A DNA stretch of 64,000 nt from Talinum fruticosum (GCA_021018815.1 JAITYX010000042.1:3669501-3733500); one strand, 5' to 3'; shown: positions 42,936 to 61,693, counted from the stretch's first letter. Made by a program: numbers and translations. Notes: generated from the letters alone by a model not told the origin.

Positions 42936-43553
42936 CATTAATTACAGGTTAAACTAATAATATAATTGCTCTAATTTTAGTTTTTTTACCATTTATTTGA
43001 ACATGTAGTCCATCACCCTCACCTTCCTCAATTTTTTTCACTAATAACTTAGGTATAACGATTGAAAAAAAGATAATAAATTCTTTATAAATTTACACGT
43101 TCTCAAAAAAATATAGCACATAAATTCCAAACCCCGCTTGCTTGTACGGCTCTCCAGCCTCTATTGTTACATTAGTTAGATTTTTCACATATTGTATTTA
43201 TTACTTAAAATTGGAAGTTGGATAAATATATAGATTTATGCTTACATAATTATTCACCACTTGCACAAAAAAATAAAAATATAATTATTCACCACTGAAG
43301 GATATACATATACTCCAAACAAAATACTGGATTCAATATGTGGAATGATTATATAAATATAATGTGGTATACTGTTAGGCAAGATAATTTTATTCAATAG
43401 AGATAAAAATCAGGTTAACTCCTAATTAAAGGCTAAAAAGCACATTACCTTGAGATAAATCAAGCTCAAAACTTGAACGGAAGAATAATCTGTGATCAAT
43501 ATGCAAGTAAGCAACTCATTTTTAGGCTATTGTAGCCAACTGACAGACTAAGC
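42936..43553. other. Intergenic, RAD51C 3' flank
   Basis: AT-rich. The end nearest 43553 is probably RAD51C 3' UTR. Nothing else is recognised. Confidence 0.35.
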
Positions 43554-46500
43554 TCATGCTCGTTTGATTCTTTTCCATATTGGAGCTGAGTTCCTGTCTC
43601 GGATTCCCTTATTTGTGATGCAATACGGTGCTGAAGCAGATGGAAGCGATGGGGACTTGTCGAGATAAGCATAACGGTCATCCTCTTTCCAGTATAAGAT
43701 GATCCGATTTGTGCTAGCATGTGACCAGCTATCACCTGCTCAGATGTGATCAATCAGTTCCAGTGATTATATACAAGGCTGAGTAAGCACCATGTTATGG
43801 CCCGATTGCAAGGTATGGGAGGACTTGAGTCCCCACATTGGCCATATGGGGAGCTGGTGTGGGGTTTATATAGGCTTTGGGTTCTTCCAACCCTTGAGCT
43901 AGCTTTTGGGATGGGCTCTTCCAAAGTCTTATATCACACCAATGCAATTGCAAAGTGGTGATTGCACAGGGAAGAAGGAAGAATACCTAGGGCTAGAGTT
44001 AGATGATGTGAACCTTCAATGCACTTGTGCGTTACTTGATTCAATAGAACCACCTGAAAGTGAAAAACGAATGGCTAAAGCACGAATGTTTGAGAACAAG
44101 ATAGAACAGCACGTTATGAGTGAAATCTTCCAGATCTCACATTCCAACTTAATTATAACCAACCCCAACAATGACAATACAGTAGGGTCTAAGAACAAGC
44201 CATGCTTTAATCTATGTGCAACCATCAGTTTCTTCATGCTCAGGAACACTTTCGATCAATGGAAAGGGTGTGTTTCCTCTCTCAAGCATAAAAATTAAAT
44301 GATTAAGGATTCTTACAGCAAGATTGAACTTCTGTGCTAATTTCATCAACTTCAGGGCCATTCCACCAAGAATGCGAGTCCTGAGGGCCAAGTCTTCAAA
44401 ATCTTGTCGGAAATAAAATGTAATACTATCGATTATGATCACTTTGACCTAAAAAAATATAGAAAGGAAAATCAATGATGAAACGTGAAATTATGCATTT
44501 TGTTATAGTTATATGTAAAATGACAATGCTAAAAGGGAAAGATCGTAGAACTTGCTAAGATGCTGCTTCAGTTTAACAAGAAGTAATTGGGACAGTGTAG
44601 ATTTCAATTAGAGAACACCATCACCTCTAACAGAGATGGTCAGTGACTTGAGAGAGACATACAATTAGAAGACCCAAGGATCTTTAAAATGCTTGTTTGT
44701 GTCCAGTTATTTTGTATCTCCCATAAAATAAGTTTCTTATCCAAAAAAGGGATGGGAAAAAAGGAAAACAAGCAGGCAACCCCAACACCAACAATGTAGC
44801 CAATATCTTTGCTGTTGGTGGACTACCTACATCTGGATGCTCTGAGACAAACTTGTCCAAATGATTCATCATGGCAACTTGCTCAGAGTAATTGCAAATC
44901 CGGAAACAGAATATGCTGGCCAGGAAATCCTCAGGCATCAGTTTTTGTGGAAAACCTTGAGCATCTTTCTGCTGCATATCCTCAATGCATCCTTTAGCAA
45001 TCTGTAAAGCACGCTCCACCATGAAGCTGCCCTCCGTATCTAAAAATCATCTATGAACACTCAGATTCAACATAAAGTGACTGAGGGCAATTTGTGCATC
45101 TATGTCTTGTTGACTTACCCACATAAATTGCTTTCCCGCCAAGACCACCATAATCAACCGGAAGTTGAACATTGATTGCAAGTTGAATCCTGAAACCTAT
45201 ATAGCCTCAATGATGAAGTCAATCATAATTAAGATCTAACAAATCACTTTCTTATATCTTACCCTAATTGTGTCTTGCCAATGCCAGGTACTCCACCTAA
45301 ATTCCAGTAAAAGTAACTATCTCAATAGTGAACATACGGGCACATTATAACAGCAAAATTGCAGTACTCAAAAGAACTGATGTTTACGTTATCATTTCCA
45401 TCTAAGTTTTAGACTAGAGGAAGGAGATACCTATCTCAGTAACTTCTTTGCAGCTTAAGCCACCACCCAGAATTCTGTCAAGATCTTTACAAGAGGTAGT
45501 GATTCGTGAAAACGAGTCCACTTGTAGCATTGCCCAAGCAGTTTGAGCACCTGTGTAGACAAGATTTTCAAGTTATTCCATAACAATGTATTAATTCTTA
45601 AGTATCAACTATATGCAATATAGCATTAATAAGTGGCAAAAGCTTGAAGTAAACATCACATTAAAATTGATTTTCGACTCAGTATTTGTTATCTAGCAAG
45701 AACCTGTGCTACCTGTGCTTCTGTACCTATATTAGAGAGAGTATTAAGATCATTAAAATAAGAGAATTACCATTAACAATCGCATGATTTCTGTCAGATT
45801 CTTCTAATTTGCTACTATGTGACACAGCCTCCAATATTTCCAGAGCTTCATACTCCGGAATATTTAGATCTGTTGGTTCAATTCAAGACAACGTCAATTC
45901 CACTTGAAGACAAATTTCTATTCAAGAAAACAAAAAGGAATTTTGTGCAACAATGTGAAAAGGAAAAGAAGAGTACTAATTACTCCCATAAACATAATCT
46001 CAAAAATGGTACTATTCAATAAGCAAAGAAAATGCCGGTGTTTTATGAGCACTCATGACACAGAAATGCCATTCAAGAAGCAGAAATAAGCATATCAGAC
46101 CGCGCAAAACCTAGCACCTACCCCTCTATCAGGACATGACTTGGCCAAAAGCCTGTTGCCTTAGGGGCTGTCAGCTTACAATAAGAGACACAACTCCATG
46201 TCATAGTGTGAAACTCAAAAATTAATAAATAATACATTAGCAAATCAGTGTCAATGCAAATTCCAAAGGGAAAAAAGAAATTGTGGAAATAACATCGTCA
46301 AAAATCAAAATTCAAAGCTAAAGCTACAACTTTTCCCCAAACTATGACAAGGATCACTAAATACTTGCTCCATATTGAAATATTTCATAGTATTCAGATA
46401 ACATACAAACTCACAAATTGATGTATCGGAACTTTTCTAACAATAGTAATTTGCACACCATAAGTGCAACAATAGTAACTGTCAAAGCAACAATACCATC

Positions 46501-47299
46501 ACTAACAACCCTAAAGACATCTAAAGGGCTCTGGTCAGCAACATTCATTTATAATTCAGTTGAACAGGAATGCTGTTGCCTTGACTTGCCATCAATCCCT
46601 TCAGCTGAATGTACAACGAGACTTAATTAGGGACCTCCTAAACCTCCATTGCACTGCCATCACCTCAACCACCCAAGACAAAAAGGGGTCCAGTAAGCAG
46701 CAAAATAGACACAAAAAATGATTCATTCGTCTATTTTTATATAGGGTTCTGGAATACAATATAACTTTCTTTACTTCTCATACGTAAGATTCCATAAATT
46801 AAACCCCTGATAACCGGAATAACAGTACAGCACATAAAGCCAGATTACCCAAATAACTCAATAGGACAAGAAATTGAACGCAAGCCCTAAAAACCCAAGT
46901 CAGTGGAGGTGAGAGAATCCAGCTGTTAAGTGCCCTTCAGCTAGGCATATGATCGAACACTTGGTGGAAGTGCCCAACAAACAGCCCATGTAAGAAATCG
47001 AGCCAAACCCAACAAAAGTACACAAAGTTTGAAACTCCCAAAGATACATGGCATAATTTCTATCAACATAGTGATTGATTACGAAAACACAAATCAAAAT
47101 TTTAAGAAGCAGCGGCATGAAATTTAGCAAAACCACGCAAGTAAGAGAAATATCCGAATTGAAAGAGAGTAACAGATAGGAAGGAACCTCGAGCGAGACG
47201 AGAAGGAGAGACGGAAGAAAGAGAGGAGAGAGAAGTGTAGCCTGCTGATATCAGTTTCGCCCTTTGAGATCCCGATACTGGCAATCTTACCACCTCCAT
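43554..47299 (-). CDS. RAD51C: DNA repair protein RAD51 homologue 3 (RAD51C), one exon not found
   Basis: RecA-family ATPase that acts with XRCC3 and RAD51B/D/XRCC2 in homologous recombination and meiosis. Exons found: 47188-47299 (ATG at 47297-47299), 45771-45869, 45431-45550, 45263-45296, 45119-45189, 44831-45039, 44317-44448 and 43554-43735, all with GT-AG borders and matching phase for the first seven. Walker A ([11 protein letters not shown]) begins near residue 111 and Walker B (VKVIIIDSI) near 216. The last exon, starting [16 protein letters not shown], has [14 protein letters not shown] and a basic tail (KRIKRA). The exon expected between 44317 and 43735, about 20 residues with VLLNQVTTK and EGSFQL, is absent by eye. 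That 581-base interval holds an LTR-like fragment instead. Without it the frame and a DNA-binding loop are lost. Confidence 0.9.
43795..43960 (+). mobile_element. LTR-like fragment (TRIM or solo-LTR type) in RAD51C intron
   Basis: Contains the words GAGTCCCCACATTGG, GGTTTATATAGGC, CCTTGAGCTAGCTTTTGGG and CTCTTCCAAAG, a succession I associate with short plant LTRs that carry a TATA-like TTTATA. Exact ends and target duplication were not determined. It lies where a RAD51C exon should be. Confidence 0.4.
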
Positions 47300-47815
47300 T
47301 TTCGCCCCCTCCCCCTCTCTCGGTCTCGCGCCAAAAACCCCGTCACATGAAATTTTTTTTTTTTGTGCAGAGGAGGGGCTAGGCCCCTAAAACGAATTAA
47401 TTATTAATAACTCTAGACCATGCGGCACTTACATTGTTTGTAAAAAGCAAATCTTTAATGTCCCTAATTGGAGATTGAAATAAGTGATAACCGAGACTCA
47501 TATTTAGACCTAGGTTTGCCAGCTTTATCTTCTACTTGGTTTACTTCTCCGTAACAATGGGTGACTTTAACTTTCCAAGTTGGATTCTCCATTAGACTTT
47601 TGCATTACTTCGATGATCGCGGTGAATTGTGATCCCGTCACATGAAAATGAAAATACCAAAAACGTCTCTCTAACTTATTTTCTCTCAAATAATACTAAT
47701 ACTAGTACAAGTATATGATTTTGAGGGGTGGTTGAAACTTGACAAACACAATTTAGATAAATTTATCAAATTAAAGTATTATGAATTAAAGCCAGATATT
47801 TATTTAAACAATCTA

Positions 47816-48069
47816 CTCTTTCTTTTCAAAATAATTGTTATTTTAATCAATTTTTTTACTTCAATATTGTTGTTTTACAAGTTATAATATTATATAATGA
47901 TTAGTTATCAATTTTATCATTATTAATTATTTTTTATCTCATTTTTTCATTAATTTTCCTTGTTTCCAATGAAATCCTAAGGTAATCAGTATCTGTTAAC
48001 ATAAATTTTGTGTTTTCCTTCATTTTCCGTCACAGTCCAAAAACAATAATTATTTGGAAATAAAGGGAG
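47816..48069. mobile_element. Stowaway-like MITE
   Basis: Left end CTCTTTCTTTTCAAAATAATTG and right end the reverse complement of CTCCCTTTATTTCCAAATAATT, bordered by TA at 47814-47815 and 48070-48071. No coding capacity. Confidence 0.6.
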
Positions 48070-48092
48070 TATTTTTTTTCTATAAAGTATTA

Positions 48093-48394
48093 CTCTCTCA
48101 ATTTCAAAATACATGTTACTTTAACTAACTTTTTTGTTCCTTCAAAAAAAAAAAAAAAAACTAACTTTTTGTTTCACAATACTTGTCATTTTACAATTCT
48201 AATGAAGTATTAATAACTAGTTTGCCAATTTGTCCTTATTAATTGCTTCATTTCTTTTTTTTTATTGGTTTTCTTTATTTTCAATGAAATCTTGGGACAA
48301 TTTAGTCTTTTAACATAAATTTTATCATGAATTTAACATTTACTTAATATTTCCTCATAACATTAAAACGATAAGTATTTTGAAACGGAAGGAG
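48093..48394. mobile_element. Second Stowaway-like MITE, adjacent
   Basis: Left end CTCTCTCAATTTCAAAATACAT and right end the reverse complement of CTCCTTCCGTTTCAAAATAC, bordered by TA at 48091-48092 and 48395-48396. An A-run near 48145-48161 interrupts it. It is closer in sequence to the EPSPS-intron element than to its neighbour. Confidence 0.65.
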
Positions 48395-48854
48395 TAAAAA
48401 TTTAACCCCTTTTAAGTAAAACTTGATAAAGCTGTTATACAAGACAAACCTTCAATTCCATTCGGGGACTGCTAGAGCATGAATAATTGAATACAGAAAT
48501 AAATCGCTCCATTCAATTTTTGGAAGATTAAGAAAAGAAAAATAAAATGAAAGCAACTCGTATGTAGCTGAAATCTATCACAGCAGTTTTTTGAACACAC
48601 CACATGAATATCAACAAAACTAAGTTTGAAATTTCATTGCCCTTGAAAATAAAAGTACAGTCTATTAGCAAAAATATTTACCTGTTTACTGAATTACTAC
48701 AAAAATTATTTATTTTTTTAATTAAAAGAGTCTATTCCCAATTTCCCATATACAACAGTCAAAATCAGTAAAACAACAGGCAGATTAGTCTTGGCTCAGG
48801 TAAACTAACCGATATACAACAATCAAAATGGACATATCAACAAGAAAGCATGAG

Positions 48855-54400
<5,546 letters not shown>

Positions 54401-56155
54401 TATCTTCCCGATTCGAGCTCAAAGAGAAGAGAGGGCAACGGAGGTGGGTTATAATTTCTAGCCGTAGGGATGGGTTAGGGTCGATTAAAGATTAGGAATT
54501 TAGTGCCCATCGATTTCTGTCCCTTCCAATTTCATTATCCCAATTTATCCGAGTTAAGTTTAAATTTGTCCCACTAAAAAAATTGAGTATGGTTACAGAT
54601 TTTTTTATTTGAATATCAAATCCAGATAGAAATTTGTTTATATTATTGTTAAAATTTATTTTTTACTCAATTTTAAATTAATCTCTTTTATCTAATCTAA
54701 AATAATCAAATATCAAATAAATATTCCGTACTGAATTTTAAACATTATTTAATTTATCATATCAATAAAGTAAACCAACCACAAAAACAATCGGCAACAA
54801 AACATAACTATCACTTGGTACAATGTAACTGTGTAAGTATAACAAAATAAAAATAAGGACGCACTTAGGTAATTATGTTGGCACGTAATAGTGTGTTGTG
54901 CCATTTAAATGCACTTGTATGTATAATGCCAAATTGTCTACCTTGCAAGTCAATCTTAAGATGTATAAAATTTCTTTTATTTGGAGATAATTTGTGGATG
55001 ATAAATAGATTCTCTTAGATCTGGTGTATTATTTGTGCTTCTCTTTCTTTCTTTGGACCAATTACTAACTTATTTTATGACCTAAAATAAAAAGAAATAG
55101 CATATAGAAGAAATGAACAAAAACGAAAAGAAATGAGAAAAATGAATAAAACAAACTGAAATGATTAACCGAAATGAATAGAAATGAACATAAATGAATA
55201 GAAATAATGAAGCAATAAAGATAAGAAATCAGCAGAAACGAACAAAATTAAATAAAAAATATAAATATGTGTTAGTATATATGTCAATTTAAATAGACAT
55301 CTAGGTATCAAGTTTTACACATAAGCCTAATATTTTCTTTTTTTTTTTTTTTGGGGGGAGGATTCAATAGTGAATAGATAGATAAATTATTGTCTAATTT
55401 TAGTATGCATCTTAACTAGAAACCAATTCCTCCATGCTGCCTAGGTGTAGGGAGATATGGTCCTCGTTTTCATCCATTTGCTCCAGAAATGACCAATATT
55501 TTTCTGTAAGTATATAAACATACCCTATGTTGAATCAAAATTTGTTGATGGGTTAGAAACTAGAAAATAAGCATCTAAAGCAACAATCAAGAATAATAGT
55601 ACATATTTTATAAAAAGATTTACAACATCAATTTTATGTCTAATTAAGTAACAAATAAATTATACAACTAATTAATTTGCATGATGGACAATTGGAAGAT
55701 ATTCAATTCTACTTCAGATCTACTTTAGGGACAGAGGGAACAGAGAGAAAAAGAAAACAGGGCAAGAAGACAAAAATAATTGATGTATCCGACGTGATCT
55801 CATCAAAGTAGGATAAAAAGAGATAAATAAAAAACTAACGCATAAAACTCATAATAGATTGTCAGATTTTTAACGGATCAGATTGATATTTTTTATCAAC
55901 CATTTATATTTGTCAACTATTATAGTTAAAAAAATAATTATGGCAGAATTTTTTAATATCGAAAGTAAATATTAAATGGTAGAGGAAAATTCTTCCATAG
56001 TTAAATTAATTTCAACTAAGTTAAATCACAGTCAAAAGAGAGAGCCAAGTGTGTTTTTAAGTGTAGAATTGGATTAAGCTCATGATTAGAGACATTCTCT
56101 GCCTAAATTGGCGTAATTTCCTTTAGAGACGCTTTTGTTATTGGTTGTATATATA
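54401..56155. other. Intergenic, upstream of GCP1
   Basis: The first ~150 bases are the GCP1 leader side. 55098-55260 is low-complexity DNA made of GAAATGAA-like words (a similar patch occurs at 61080-61150). A T-run followed by GGGGGGAGG lies at 55338-55361. No gene is recognised. Confidence 0.35.
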
Positions 56156-56159
56156 TATA

Positions 56160-56745
56160 TACCTCACAATCGGGTCATTCGGTTCGGGTTCGATTCGGAT
56201 TATTTCGGTTCGGGTTAATTTCGGTCGATCTTCTTGAGTCCGGTTCGGTTTCGGGTTCGGGTCAACTTCGGTTCGGGTAAATTTCGGGTCGATCTCATTC
56301 GGGTCCGGTTCAGTTTCGGTTCGGGTTAACTTCGCTCGATTCAACTTCAGGTCAATCTCGTTCGGGTTCGATTCGGGTTAATTTCGGATCGAGTCGTAAT
56401 CAGTCACTTTTGGGTTAAAATCGATTCAAAATTGTGCCACTATGGGCACAAAAGTCCATCCTCAAAAAAATTGTGGGTTGGGTCACTTTTATTTGGGTTA
56501 AATCGATTCGGGTCCGATTCGGTTCGGGTCATTTTCAGTTCGGTTCGGTTTCGTTCGGGTCATTTTGGTTCGGGTCGGAATCGGGTTCATTAGATTTCGG
56601 GCCGGTTCGGTTCGGGTCGGTTTATTTCGATTTTCGGGTCAAAATCGGTTCAACTATTTCGAGATGTCGTTTCGGTTTGAGTTTCGGGTTGTTCGGGTTG
56701 ACCCATTCGGTTCGGGTCAATTTTACCAGTTCTATATATATAGGT
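56160..56745 (+). repeat. TTCGGGT-word minisatellite
   Basis: Nearly 600 bases built from TTCGGGT, TTCGGTT and GGTTCGGGTC words, with strong strand asymmetry (C-poor, G-rich). A longer unit of about 64 bases recurs, marked by GGTCGATCT-like words at 56223, 56287 and 56350. A less repetitive centre (about 56395-56490) splits the array, and TATATATA runs flank both sides. Open frames here give only FGSV/PNRTEP-type repeat peptides and are not genes. Confidence 0.85.
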
Positions 56746-57049
56746 CAAAGTGTAAAGTGATCATCTCTCATCATCTTTTGCATTGATATTATATTGACAA
56801 TTAAAAACAAGAGCCCTTGAGATTTATAAAAAAAAAAGAAAAAGAAAAGCAAAAGCATGTGTTTATCAAGAAGGAAATATTGACTAGAAAAGAGGGCATG
56901 CTTCCTAAATTATGACCCATCTTTCTTCTTTCCTTTTTCAAAAAAAAAGATATATTAACATATTTTTGTGTTTTTTAATGAATATTCAACTTGGAAGCCT
57001 CTAAATGCGATGAATATAATTCAGCCTTTTATAAAAACTCGAGTTCTTC

Positions 57050-58985
57050 TAAAATGGGAAAATGCTAAAAGTTGTTAACTCCACTTTGATTACCCTAATT
57101 CCAAAGGCGGAAAATTCATCAATTTTCAGGACTTCACACGCGTTGCTTGCTTGTTGTGATGTGCTATATAAAATCATCTCAAAGATCTTGGTTAGTAGAT
57201 TACGGCTAGTATTACATGTCTTAGTAGGGCCAAAGTAGAATGCTTTTGTGAAAGGAAGGGACATTCAAGATAGTAAATTATTGGCTCAAGAGCTTGTGTT
57301 ATAGGTATTGTATGAAACACATATCTCCCAGAGCTATGATAAAGATAGACATAAGGAAGGCATATGGAATCGGATCCTTCATTTCACAACTCTTGGAGGG
57401 ATTTGGATTCCCTGCACATTTCACTCATCTGCTTACGACATGCATCACCTCTTCCTCATTTTCTATCAATATATAAATGGTTGTCAAGAAGAGTGGGTAA
57501 AAGGAAAAGGGGCTTGAGATATAGAGTAATCCACTATCTCCATATATTTTTGTTCTTTGCATATAGGTGTTTAGTAGGCTATGCAGAAAAGCTACTCATG
57601 ATAAGCAGTATTGTCTTGCATCCAAAGTGTAGGAAATTGGATTTAACTCACCTCATTTTTGCTGATGACTTGCTTCTGTTCACAAGAGGAGGTCAGCGAG
57701 CTATATAGAATGGCCTAAAGATTTTGGACAAGTTTGGGAGTTATTCGGGGATTGAAAGCAAATGCTCAAAAATCATACATATATTTCCGGGGAGTAAAGA
57801 AGGAAGAAGAACAAAGCATCAGAAAGCACAGGTTTTGTCAAGGGAGATATGCCATTTCGATATGTGGGAGTGCCCTCTCCACCACAAAAATCACATACAT
57901 AGAATGCAAGCCTTTCCTGCAGAAAATGACAGCTTAATTACAACATTAGTCTACTAAATTGTTATCCTATGCAGGCAGGAAACAACTTATAAGTACAGTC
58001 TTCAGCCTGCAGGTCTATTGAGGTTCAATAGTCACTTTGCCAATCACATACATAGAATGCAAGTCTCTCCTGCAGAAAATGACAGCTTAATTACAACATT
58101 AATCTACTTAATTGTTATCCTATGCCGACAGGAAATAACTTATAAGTACAAACATCTTCATCCTGCAGGTCTATTGAGGTTCAATATTCACTTTGCCAAA
58201 CACAAGTAATTTAGGAGATTGATGACATCGACAAGAAATTTCTACAGACTGGCATGATGGATATCAAAGGGCTACAACCCCTATTGCTCAGGATTAGTAT
58301 GTAGGCGTTCTGAGGAAAGAAGACTAAACTTCAAAGAGCTAGTGAGTTAGAATAAAGCTCGAGGATTTAAACTCTTCTGTAAAATACACAATCAAAGAAG
58401 AGGCCTACCATCTATAGCATACGAGCCTTTGGCAAGTGAAAATAACCAGCAAGGACAATTGGAGTTGGAAGAGTATTTTGAAGGTGAGGAATGAACTCTG
58501 TGAGCTAGCTATTAGCAGTCTGCTGCTGTAATCAAATGGATGGAATTGCATAAAGGAAAAGTGAAAGTAAAACTTGGTAGCATATACCATAATTAGACCA
58601 AAAGGGATAAGGTGTCATTGCGGTATAAAACTATATGGGAACCATTCAACATGCCGAGACATTCCTTCATTGCTTGGTTTCCAGCACATGGGAAACTGTG
58701 GACAGGGGAAATAAAAGCACATATAATGAATGGATAGGCTGACTAATGTTACTTGTGCTTAATAGAGATTGAAACATGCAACCACTTATTCTTCAAATGT
58801 GAGATATATAACCAAATATGGAGCAACATAATGCACAGGCTAGGAGTTCAAGCTAGATGCTGGACTTGGAAGCATGAACTGAGTGGGTTTTCTAGAAAAG
58901 TAAGAGGTAAGACAACAAAATCCAGAGTACTTAGATGTGCCTTATGTATAAGTATAACAGTTAATCTGGTAGGAATACTCTGAAA
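57050..58985 (+). mobile_element. LINE-type (non-LTR) retrotransposon relic: reverse transcriptase and zf-RVT
   Basis: On the plus strand, broken frames follow the order of plant LINE ORF2. 57060-57290 reads like the RT N-terminus (IPKAE, LYKIISKILVSRLR, QNAFVKGR). Then 57294-57476 has MIKIDIRKAYG, and 57640-57700 has the core LIFADDLLLF (FADD, the catalytic YADD equivalent). 57740-57930 has an NAQKSYIYF-like and LSTTKITYIECKP segment. The C-terminal zinc-binding zf-RVT region is at 58753-58983 (CNHLFFKCEIYNQIW). No endonuclease, poly(A) tail or target duplication was identified. Frameshifts and stops make it inactive. Confidence 0.85.
57891..58200 (+). repeat. Tandem duplication of about 153 bases inside the LINE
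   Basis: Two copies, from 57891 and from 58044, share CACATACATAGAATGCAAG, CTGCAGAAAATGACAGCTTA and GTCTATTGAGGTTCAATA with few differences. The unit comes from the region just after the RT core, so it arose after insertion. Confidence 0.85.
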
Positions 58986-61660
58986 TTCCGGGATCAACAA
59001 GCAAATGCGCAGAATATCATCTATAAGATCAAATATATTATTAGGGATGAGGCCTGAGCAGCCTCTAAACTTAATGCTCTCCTCAGTACGCCCATGAATT
59101 ATATATAATTATGGCCTCTTTTTGGAGCAATGAAAATCAGTTAACCTTGTTCTAAAAAAATTATAAAATCAAACTTTTAATAATAATATTAAAACCCTTG
59201 TAATAACTTACAATAATTTATCGATATTCATCTACATAAACTTAATTTTATATAACTTATTCGTTTTAACAATCAACATCAGTAAAAAAATGGATAAGTT
59301 ATAATGAACATTAACGGTAAAAAGTGATAAACAATGTGAAACCATACAATACTAAAGAAGAGGTGTGGAATAGCCTCCAAGGGATTGAGATGGACCTAAA
59401 ATGAAACCCCAACAATAATTATTATTTTTGCTGATCAAAACAATAATTATTATTCCAAAGTAGCTATCCCATGCCAATAGTAGCCTGGCTAGTGGCTACC
59501 TGTGGCCTACAACTCCAATCCTCAACGTTGTTTGCTAGTTCCCAATTTTTGCATACTCCCCCCACCCCCTTCTAATAGCTTGAAAGTTCCACTAAAAAGG
59601 AAAAAAAGAAAAAAAAGGGTTGGTTGCTATGGGATTGTTTTATTGGCTAGTCAAACAAAATAATGGTTGAAAAATTTACCCTAATAAAAACCGCACAGTA
59701 CTGATTAAATATAACATCCTATCATATGAATTTTCGCTATCTAAAAAACAAATTACCACATAAAAAAATTCATATAGTTCTGAGTACGTTATTATGAGTA
59801 CACTACTATATTATACTATATTTTACATATTTAATTATATGAAGGCCAATATTTTATTTTTTAAGACATTAATAACATACATTTTAATTTATATAATAAA
59901 GCAATAAAGGACAACGATTTGCTTTCTTACTTTGCAAAAAAATTATCCATAAGTTATATTCATTCAAATTTGTCTATATGTTATATTATCTATATTCAAA
60001 TTGAAAAATTTTCCTAATCAAATGTTCTATTTAAAACAAATATTTTAAAAATAGACCTTTGATGTATTATTTATAATTAATGCTCCATAGCTTCAAAAAA
60101 AAAAAGAAAAATGATTAAAAAATAAAATAAAATAACAAAGGATGGAGCTAGAAGAATATAAAAGAAAAAGGAAATAATCAATTGCATGGAAAATTTTTGT
60201 CACAGAAAATTATGAAAAATGGTCAGAAGATTATGAGACAGAACTTAACATGTGGTATTCATTGTGTAGGGGCAAAAGTAATTCACATAAATTTGATGCC
60301 TACTTTTGTGTGTCCTACTTGTATAAAAAGGGGATGATCACTTAGGGCAACAAAAAATTAAATTTGAAATCATAACTTATAATAATTATTATTTGATTTT
60401 CATGATTTTATTAGCTGCCAAATCCAACCCATTAGCTAGGGTTCATCATCATCATCATGAGCATGGTTTTATAATTAGCCCGCATGAAATTTAAAACACA
60501 TCAAATCTATAATAAAAAATAATAATTTCATAATCCCTAAAGGCTATGTTTATGTTAATTGCATTTTGGTATGTTGATTTGTTCCCACCAAACTAGGATT
60601 TAATAATTACATGTGATTTTACTATAGTTCGATCGACATATTAAATCATATTGTAAAAGTGCAAAATTATTTTCTCTTTTAACATGTTTTATTTTTAAAG
60701 ACCAAATCATATTTTATCTCCCTTTTTACTTTAATAAGTACAAGATGTGTACAACAAATATGGGTGAAAATTACACTTAATTTGAGAGTTAATTAGTATG
60801 TATATTTATGATACATATTATTAATTAAGCGTTATATCAATATTTCATTGATATAGTATATAGGCATAAAAATATATTCACTATATCGATAAAAATTTAT
60901 AATATTTTAATAAATTATGATCGGATATTTAATTACTTAATTTTTGAAAAGGGAGAACGGAGTAATGCATATATATTAGAGGGAAAAACGTTTACTATTA
61001 TTTTCACATGACATATATATTTAAAATTTTAAATGATATTATTCAATGACTTGTTCGAAGTTATATACAGAATAAAAAAGAAACGAACAGAAATGATGGA
61101 TAAAAAATAGCATAAATGAAAAAAACGAAAAAAAAAGAAATAAATGATGGTTTGTTAGGGAAAAAGACTTACTTTTTTTCTTTGTCTTTTTTGAGGGAAA
61201 AGGTTATTAGTGCAAATTAAAACTAATTGTGCTTACCACAAGATCTAATGATTCTTCTTCCCTTTTTTTTCACATACATTTAGAGGCATGGAAAATTGAA
61301 AATATATCATAGAAGGAAAAAAAATAGCATAATAATAATTAATGTCGGGACATGCTAATGAAACTTTTTTCCGACATACAAAGTTGTTTTTTAAAATTAT
61401 TTTTTATGGATAGAACACATACAAAGTAATTTGTAGAAACAAATCCTCTAACCTTCTTTACCAAATTCATTTTATTTAATTTTTTCCCCCATTGTCCCCT
61501 GCTATTGTTGACACAGGACATCATTGTTTACCCTAATTAATATTTTTTAAATTATTCTTAATTATCACAATATTTAGCACCCTTAATTATCACAATAATA
61601 ATAATAATAGTAATATAAGTGACTTTATGATGTCATTAATGTTAACCTCTACACAGCACA
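58986..61660. other. AT-rich intergenic region
   Basis: No gene recognised. A GAAATGAA-like low-complexity patch occurs at 61080-61150 and an ATAATAATAATA run near 61590-61605. The part nearest 61660 is promoter side of the transporter gene. Confidence 0.35.
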
Positions 61661-61662
61661 CT

Positions 61663-61675
<13 letters not shown>

Positions 61676-61693
<18 letters not shown>

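Noticed and set aside
43496..43753. Minus-strand open frame of 85 codons
   Set aside because: It is an out-of-frame shadow; the same DNA in another frame encodes the RAD51C C-terminal exon.
43906..44298. Plus-strand open frame of 130 codons inside the RAD51C gap
   Set aside because: No family features; it overlaps the LTR-like fragment and runs against the gene. I kept the missing exon as the finding instead.
56138..56786. Open frames with PNRTEP or FGSVSF repeats on both strands
   Set aside because: These come from the TTCGGGT minisatellite and not from a protein gene.
60716..60973. Possible further Stowaway-like MITE (TCTCCC.. to ..CGGAGTA)
   Set aside because: Only one end resembles the family and the inverted ends do not match well.
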